A stretch of DNA of 19,445 bases from positions 1-19,445 of the forward strand of contig JAEWVQ010000156.1 in NCBI GenBank assembly GCA_023459095.1, in the 5' to 3' direction. The position numbers were made by a program, and so were the translations under genes. This stretch comes from Pseudomonadota bacterium (lineage in GTDB: Bacteria > Pseudomonadota > Gammaproteobacteria > Burkholderiales > Rhodocyclaceae). Position 1 is the stretch's first letter. The number at the start of each line of letters is the position of its first letter. A model generated the notes under the pieces. That model was not told the DNA's origin. It saw only the letters and a program-made list of their open reading frames with translations, and ran no database searches. Shown one piece after another: positions 13,979 to 19,445 of the stretch.

Positions 13979-15283
13979 ATGACCACCCAGGAAAGCCAGA
14001 GCGTCCTCGAGCGCCGCATCGACATGTCCGTTCCGATGGCGGAAATCGAAAAGGAAGTGGACGCCCGCCTCAAGAAAATGGCCCGCACCGTGAAGATGCC
14101 CGGTTTTCGTCCTGGCAAGGTGCCGATGAAGATCGTCGCCCAGTCCTACGGCCCGCAGGCGCGCTCCGAAGCGATTGGCGCCGCGGTCGAGAAGGCTTTT
14201 GGTGAACAGGTGCGGGAACAGAACTTGCGTGTGGCTGGTTATCCGCGGATCGAGCCGAAGGAAGCGGCCAGCGAAGGCGTGCTGGAATTCAGCGCCGTGT
14301 TCGAGGTCTATCCGGACGTGACCGTGGGTGAGCTGGGCGAGCAGGCGATCGAACGTCCGCAGCTGAGCGTGGGCGATGCCGAGGTGGACAAGACTATCGA
14401 CGTGCTGCGCAAGCAGCGCACCTCGTTCGAAGCTGCCGATCGCGCCGCCGCAGAAGGCGACCGTGTGCAGATCGACTTCGCCGGGCGCAAGGATGGCGAG
14501 CTGTTCGACGGTGGCCAGGCGAGCGACTTCCCCTTCGTCATCGGCGCGGGCGCGATGCTGAAGGACTTCGAGACGGCCGTCACCGGGCTGAAGGCGGGCG
14601 AGAGCAAGACCTTCGACATGACCTTCCCGGAGGACTACCACGCCGCGCATCTGGCGGGGCAGACGGTGCAGTTTGAAGTGACGGTCAAGAAGGTCGAGGC
14701 GGCGGTACTGCCCGAGGTCGATGCCGACTTCGCCAAGGCACTGGGCGTGGCCGATGGTGACGTCGCCAAGTTGCGGGAAGAGGTCAAGGCGAATCTGGAG
14801 CGTGAGGTGAAGCGTCGCGTCCAGGCCAAGGTCAAGGAGCAGGTGATGAATGCCCTGCTCGCGGTGACGCCGATCGAGGTGCCGAAGGCGCTGATCGAGG
14901 CCGAGTCGCAGCAGCTCGCCGACAACGCGCGGCGCGACATGGAAATGCGCGGCATGCCGACCAAGGACATTCCGGTGCAGGCCGCCTGGTTCGTCGAGCA
15001 GGCTGAGCGCCGTGTCAAGCTCGGGCTGATCATGGCCGAACTGGTGAAGTCGAAGGAATTGAACGCCAAGCCGGAACAGATCCGCGCGCTGGTCGAGGAG
15101 ATGGCGCAGAGCTACGAGGATCCGTCCGAACTGGTGCGTTGGTACTACGCCCAGCCTGAGCGGCTGGCGCAGGCCGAAGCCGTGGTGATCGAAGACAACG
15201 TAGTCACCTGGGTCACCGAACAGGCCAAGACCACCGACAAGGCGGTCGGCTTCGACGAACTGATGGGCAACAACGCAGCGTGA
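13979..15283 (+). CDS. tig: Trigger factor, ribosome-associated chaperone and peptidyl-prolyl isomerase
   Basis: The 434-residue protein binds the ribosome near the tunnel exit and shields nascent chains. The N-terminal ribosome-binding domain carries the signature GFRPGKVP (42-49). The FKBP-type isomerase domain spans about 150-245 (GDRVQIDFAGRKDGELFDGG, then FVIGAGAMLKDFE, then TFPEDYHAAHLAGQ). The helical C-terminal chaperone domain follows. The length matches E. coli trigger factor closely. The ATG at 13979 has AGGA eight bases upstream. It is the first gene of tig-clpP-clpX; clpP starts only 20 bases after its stop. This order is widely conserved in proteobacteria and couples synthesis of a folding factor with the ClpXP protease. 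Confidence 0.98.
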   Translation: MTTQESQSVLERRIDMSVPMAEIEKEVDARLKKMARTVKMPGFRPGKVPMKIVAQSYGPQARSEAIGAAVEKAFGEQVREQNLRVAGYPRIEPKEAASEGVLEFSAVFEVYPDVTVGELGEQAIERPQLSVGDAEVDKTIDVLRKQRTSFEAADRAAAEGDRVQIDFAGRKDGELFDGGQASDFPFVIGAGAMLKDFETAVTGLKAGESKTFDMTFPEDYHAAHLAGQTVQFEVTVKKVEAAVLPEVDADFAKALGVADGDVAKLREEVKANLEREVKRRVQAKVKEQVMNALLAVTPIEVPKALIEAESQQLADNARRDMEMRGMPTKDIPVQAAWFVEQAERRVKLGLIMAELVKSKELNAKPEQIRALVEEMAQSYEDPSELVRWYYAQPERLAQAEAVVIEDNVVTWVTEQAKTTDKAVGFDELMGNNAA

Positions 15284-15303
15284 TGCTGCAAGAGGGCTGA
15301 CGA

Positions 15304-15942
15304 ATGATGCACGGAACACCGCAGCAAAACAGTACCTGGGATCCGGTCGGCCTCGGCCTGGTTCCGATGGTGGTCGAACAGAGCGGTCGCGGCGAGCGCG
15401 CCTACGACATCTATTCGCGCCTCCTCAAGGAGCGGGTGGTGTTCCTCGTCGGCCCGGTCAACGATGTCACGGCGAATCTCATCGTTGCCCAGATGCTGTT
15501 CCTCGAGTCCGAGAATCCGGACAAGGACATTTATTTCTACATCAACTCGCCCGGTGGCTCGGTCACCGCGGGGATGGCGATTTACGACACCATGCAGTTC
15601 GTCAAGCCGAACGTGAGCACGCTGTGCATCGGCCAGGCGGCGAGCATGGGCGCCTTTCTCCTCGCCGCGGGCGAGAAGGGCAAGCGCTTCTGCCTGCCCA
15701 ACTCTCGGGTGATGATCCATCAGCCGCTGGGCGGCTTCCAGGGGCAGGCGTCGGACATCGAGATCCACGCCCGCGAGATCCTCTACCTGCGCGAACGCCT
15801 CAACGGCATGCTGGCCCAGCACACCGGGCAGAGCATCGAGCGCATCGAGAAGGATACCGACCGCGACAACTTCATGTCCGCGGCGTCAGCCGTCGAATAC
15901 GGCCTCGTGGACAAGGTGCTGACCAGCCGCGCCGACACCTGA
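15304..15942 (+). CDS. clpP: ATP-dependent Clp protease proteolytic subunit
   Basis: The 212-residue serine peptidase forms the double-heptamer chamber of ClpXP. The catalytic triad is visible as Ser114 in QAASMGAF, His139 in MIHQPLGG and Asp188 in KDTDRDNF. The oligomerisation and substrate-groove motif YINSPGGSVTAG is at 79-90. The N-terminal tail (about residues 1-18) is presumably a processed propeptide as in E. coli, which is an inference from family knowledge. The ATG follows an AGAGGG ribosome binding site in the 20-base gap after tig. clpX begins 17 bases after the stop. No separate promoter is obvious between tig and clpP, so it is most likely read from the tig promoter. Confidence 0.98.
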   Translation: MMHGTPQQNSTWDPVGLGLVPMVVEQSGRGERAYDIYSRLLKERVVFLVGPVNDVTANLIVAQMLFLESENPDKDIYFYINSPGGSVTAGMAIYDTMQFVKPNVSTLCIGQAASMGAFLLAAGEKGKRFCLPNSRVMIHQPLGGFQGQASDIEIHAREILYLRERLNGMLAQHTGQSIERIEKDTDRDNFMSAASAVEYGLVDKVLTSRADT

Positions 15943-15959
15943 ACCAGGAGAACACGACC

Positions 15960-17231
15960 ATGACGGAAAAGAAGGCGGGCAGCGAAAAGCTGCTGTACTG
16001 CTCGTTCTGCGGCAAGAGCCAGCACGAAGTCCGCAAGCTCATCGCCGGCCCCTCCGTCTTCATCTGCGACGAGTGCATCGAGCTGTGCAACGACATCATC
16101 CGCGACGAGATCGCCGAAGGTGCCGAGCCCGACAGCATCAAGGGCAAGCTGCCCACGCCACAGGAAATCTGCGAGATCCTCGATCAGTACGTGATCGGGC
16201 AGGGGCAGGCCAAGCGCAATCTCGCCGTTGCGGTCTATAACCACTACAAGCGTCTGCGCCACCTCGGCGGCCACAAGGGTGATGATGTCGAGCTCTCCAA
16301 GAGCAACATCCTGCTGATCGGCCCCACCGGCTCGGGCAAGACGCTGCTTGCGCAGACCTTGGCACGCCTGCTCAACGTGCCCTTCGTGATGGCCGACGCC
16401 ACTACGCTGACCGAAGCTGGCTACGTCGGCGAGGATGTCGAGAACATCATCCAGAAGCTGCTGCAGAAGTGCGACTACGACGTCGACAAGGCCCAGCAGG
16501 GCATCGTCTACATCGACGAGATCGACAAGATCTCGCGCAAGGCGGATAACCCCTCGATCACCCGCGACGTTTCGGGCGAGGGCGTGCAGCAGGCACTGCT
16601 CAAGCTGGTCGAAGGCACGATCGCGTCGATCCCGCCGCAGGGCGGACGCAAACACCCGAATCAGGATTTCATCCAGGTCGATACCACCAACGTGCTGTTC
16701 ATCTGCGGCGGCGCCTTCGACGGTCTGGAAAAAGTGATCCGCAATCGTACCGAAAAGGTCGGCATCGGCTTCGGTGCGGAGGTCAAGAGCCGCGAATCGA
16801 ACACCATCACCGAGACCTTCCGCCAGGTCGAGCCGGAGGATCTGATCAAGTTCGGCCTGATTCCCGAATTGATCGGCCGTCTGCCCGTGGTCGCCACCTT
16901 GCAGGAACTTGACGAGGATGCGCTGATCAAGATCCTCGTCGAGCCCAAGAACGCACTGATCAAGCAGTATCAGAAGCTGTTCTCGATGGAGGGGGTCGAA
17001 CTCGAGATCCGCCCCGCGGCCCTGCATGCGGTGGCGCGCAAGGCGATCCGCCGCAAGACCGGCGCTCGCGGCCTGCGCTCGATCCTCGAGGCGGCGCTGC
17101 TCGACATCATGTACGACCTGCCGACCATGGTCGGCGTCGAGAAGGTGGTGATCGAGGAACCGACCATCGAGGATGGCGCCAAACCTCTGCTGATCTACGC
17201 CGAGCAGCAGAAGGTGTCCGGCTCGAACTGA
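15960..17231 (+). CDS. clpX: ATP-dependent Clp protease ATP-binding subunit ClpX
   Basis: The 423-residue AAA+ unfoldase feeds substrates such as ssrA-tagged proteins to ClpP. The N-terminal zinc-binding domain has four cysteines, C14, C17, C36 and C39. The ATPase motifs are Walker A GPTGSGKT (121-128) and Walker B YIDE (D186, E187). The pore loop GYVGEDVENI, the RKH loop within GGRKHPNQDF and the IGF tripeptide (269-271) that docks into ClpP are all present. The length equals that of E. coli ClpX. The ATG at 15960 follows a CAGGAG ribosome binding site; the open frame extends upstream over clpP only as a shadow. It is in one operon with tig and clpP. Confidence 0.98.
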   Translation: MTEKKAGSEKLLYCSFCGKSQHEVRKLIAGPSVFICDECIELCNDIIRDEIAEGAEPDSIKGKLPTPQEICEILDQYVIGQGQAKRNLAVAVYNHYKRLRHLGGHKGDDVELSKSNILLIGPTGSGKTLLAQTLARLLNVPFVMADATTLTEAGYVGEDVENIIQKLLQKCDYDVDKAQQGIVYIDEIDKISRKADNPSITRDVSGEGVQQALLKLVEGTIASIPPQGGRKHPNQDFIQVDTTNVLFICGGAFDGLEKVIRNRTEKVGIGFGAEVKSRESNTITETFRQVEPEDLIKFGLIPELIGRLPVVATLQELDEDALIKILVEPKNALIKQYQKLFSMEGVELEIRPAALHAVARKAIRRKTGARGLRSILEAALLDIMYDLPTMVGVEKVVIEEPTIEDGAKPLLIYAEQQKVSGSN

Positions 17232-17248
17232 GCTGTTTCGACCTGCCG

Positions 17249-17276
17249 CTTGAATTTCGAGGTCACGCCCGCATAT
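17249..17276 (+). promoter_or_regulatory. lon: Heat-shock (sigma-32-type) promoter candidate for lon
   Basis: CTTGAA at 17249-17254 and CCGCATAT at 17269-17276 match the sigma-32 consensus boxes CTTGAA and CCCCATNT with a single mismatch. They are separated by 14 bases, close to the usual spacing. The elements lie in the 76-base gap after clpX, with the -10 box about 30 bases before the lon ATG. lon is a heat-shock gene in many proteobacteria, so location and sequence agree. Confidence 0.65.
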
Positions 17277-17287
17277 GGGTGTGACCT
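17260..17287 (+). repeat. 28-base near-perfect palindrome between clpX and lon
   Basis: AGGTCACGCCC (17260-17270) and GGGTGTGACCT (17277-17287) form an eleven-pair stem with one G-U pair around the six-base loop GCATAT. It covers the -10 region of the presumed lon promoter and the likely start site. It could be an operator, or, in readthrough RNA from clpX, a terminator or attenuator hairpin; only a short TTTA follows, so intrinsic termination would be weak. Confidence 0.6.
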
Positions 17288-17307
17288 TTATCGGAAGGAA
17301 AACCAAA

Positions 17308-19445
<2,138 letters not shown>

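Overview
The window is a GC-rich chromosomal segment with strictly bacterial, mostly housekeeping gene content. The gene order trigger factor–ClpP–ClpX–Lon, the DUF3391-type HD-GYP protein and the codon usage point to a betaproteobacterium, most likely of the Rhodocyclales (Thauera/Azoarcus/Aromatoleum type). There is no rRNA in the window, so this placement is an inference. No tRNA, rRNA, CRISPR array, insertion sequence, integrase or phage gene was seen, and nothing suggests recent horizontal transfer.

Layout. (1) 1-1871, plus strand: the 3' nine-tenths of a succinate-semialdehyde dehydrogenase gene (gabD) followed closely by a small SAM-dependent methyltransferase gene. (2) 1912-13642, minus strand: eight genes in one direction. 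Read in transcription order they are prkA, yeaH and spoVR (a stress/stationary-phase module), then an NAD(P)H-hydrate repair enzyme, an HD-GYP signalling protein, an EamA-type transporter, an MsbA-like ABC exporter, and an uncharacterised membrane-anchored protein whose C-terminal part resembles YfiM. (3) 13643-13978: a 336-bp divergent intergenic region holding the start signals of prkA (minus) and tig (plus). (4) 13979-19445, plus strand: tig, clpP, clpX and lon; lon runs off the right edge before its catalytic lysine.

How the genes work together. The right half is a protein-quality-control block: a ribosome-bound chaperone, the ClpXP protease and the Lon protease. tig, clpP and clpX are packed as one operon behind an extended -10 promoter. 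lon appears to have its own heat-shock (sigma-32-like) promoter in the 76-bp gap after clpX, overlapped by a near-perfect palindrome. Back to back with this block is prkA-yeaH-spoVR, an AAA+-type ATPase/kinase, a VWA-domain protein and SpoVR. yeaH and spoVR overlap by an ATGA junction, so the trio is probably translated in a coordinated way. The remaining minus-strand genes look like independent or loosely linked units; three of them carry the same TACAATCG -10-like element a short way upstream.

No wholly new system is evident. The least understood content is the PrkA/YeaH/SpoVR trio, its shared regulatory region with the protease operon, and the uncharacterised protein coupled to the ABC exporter.
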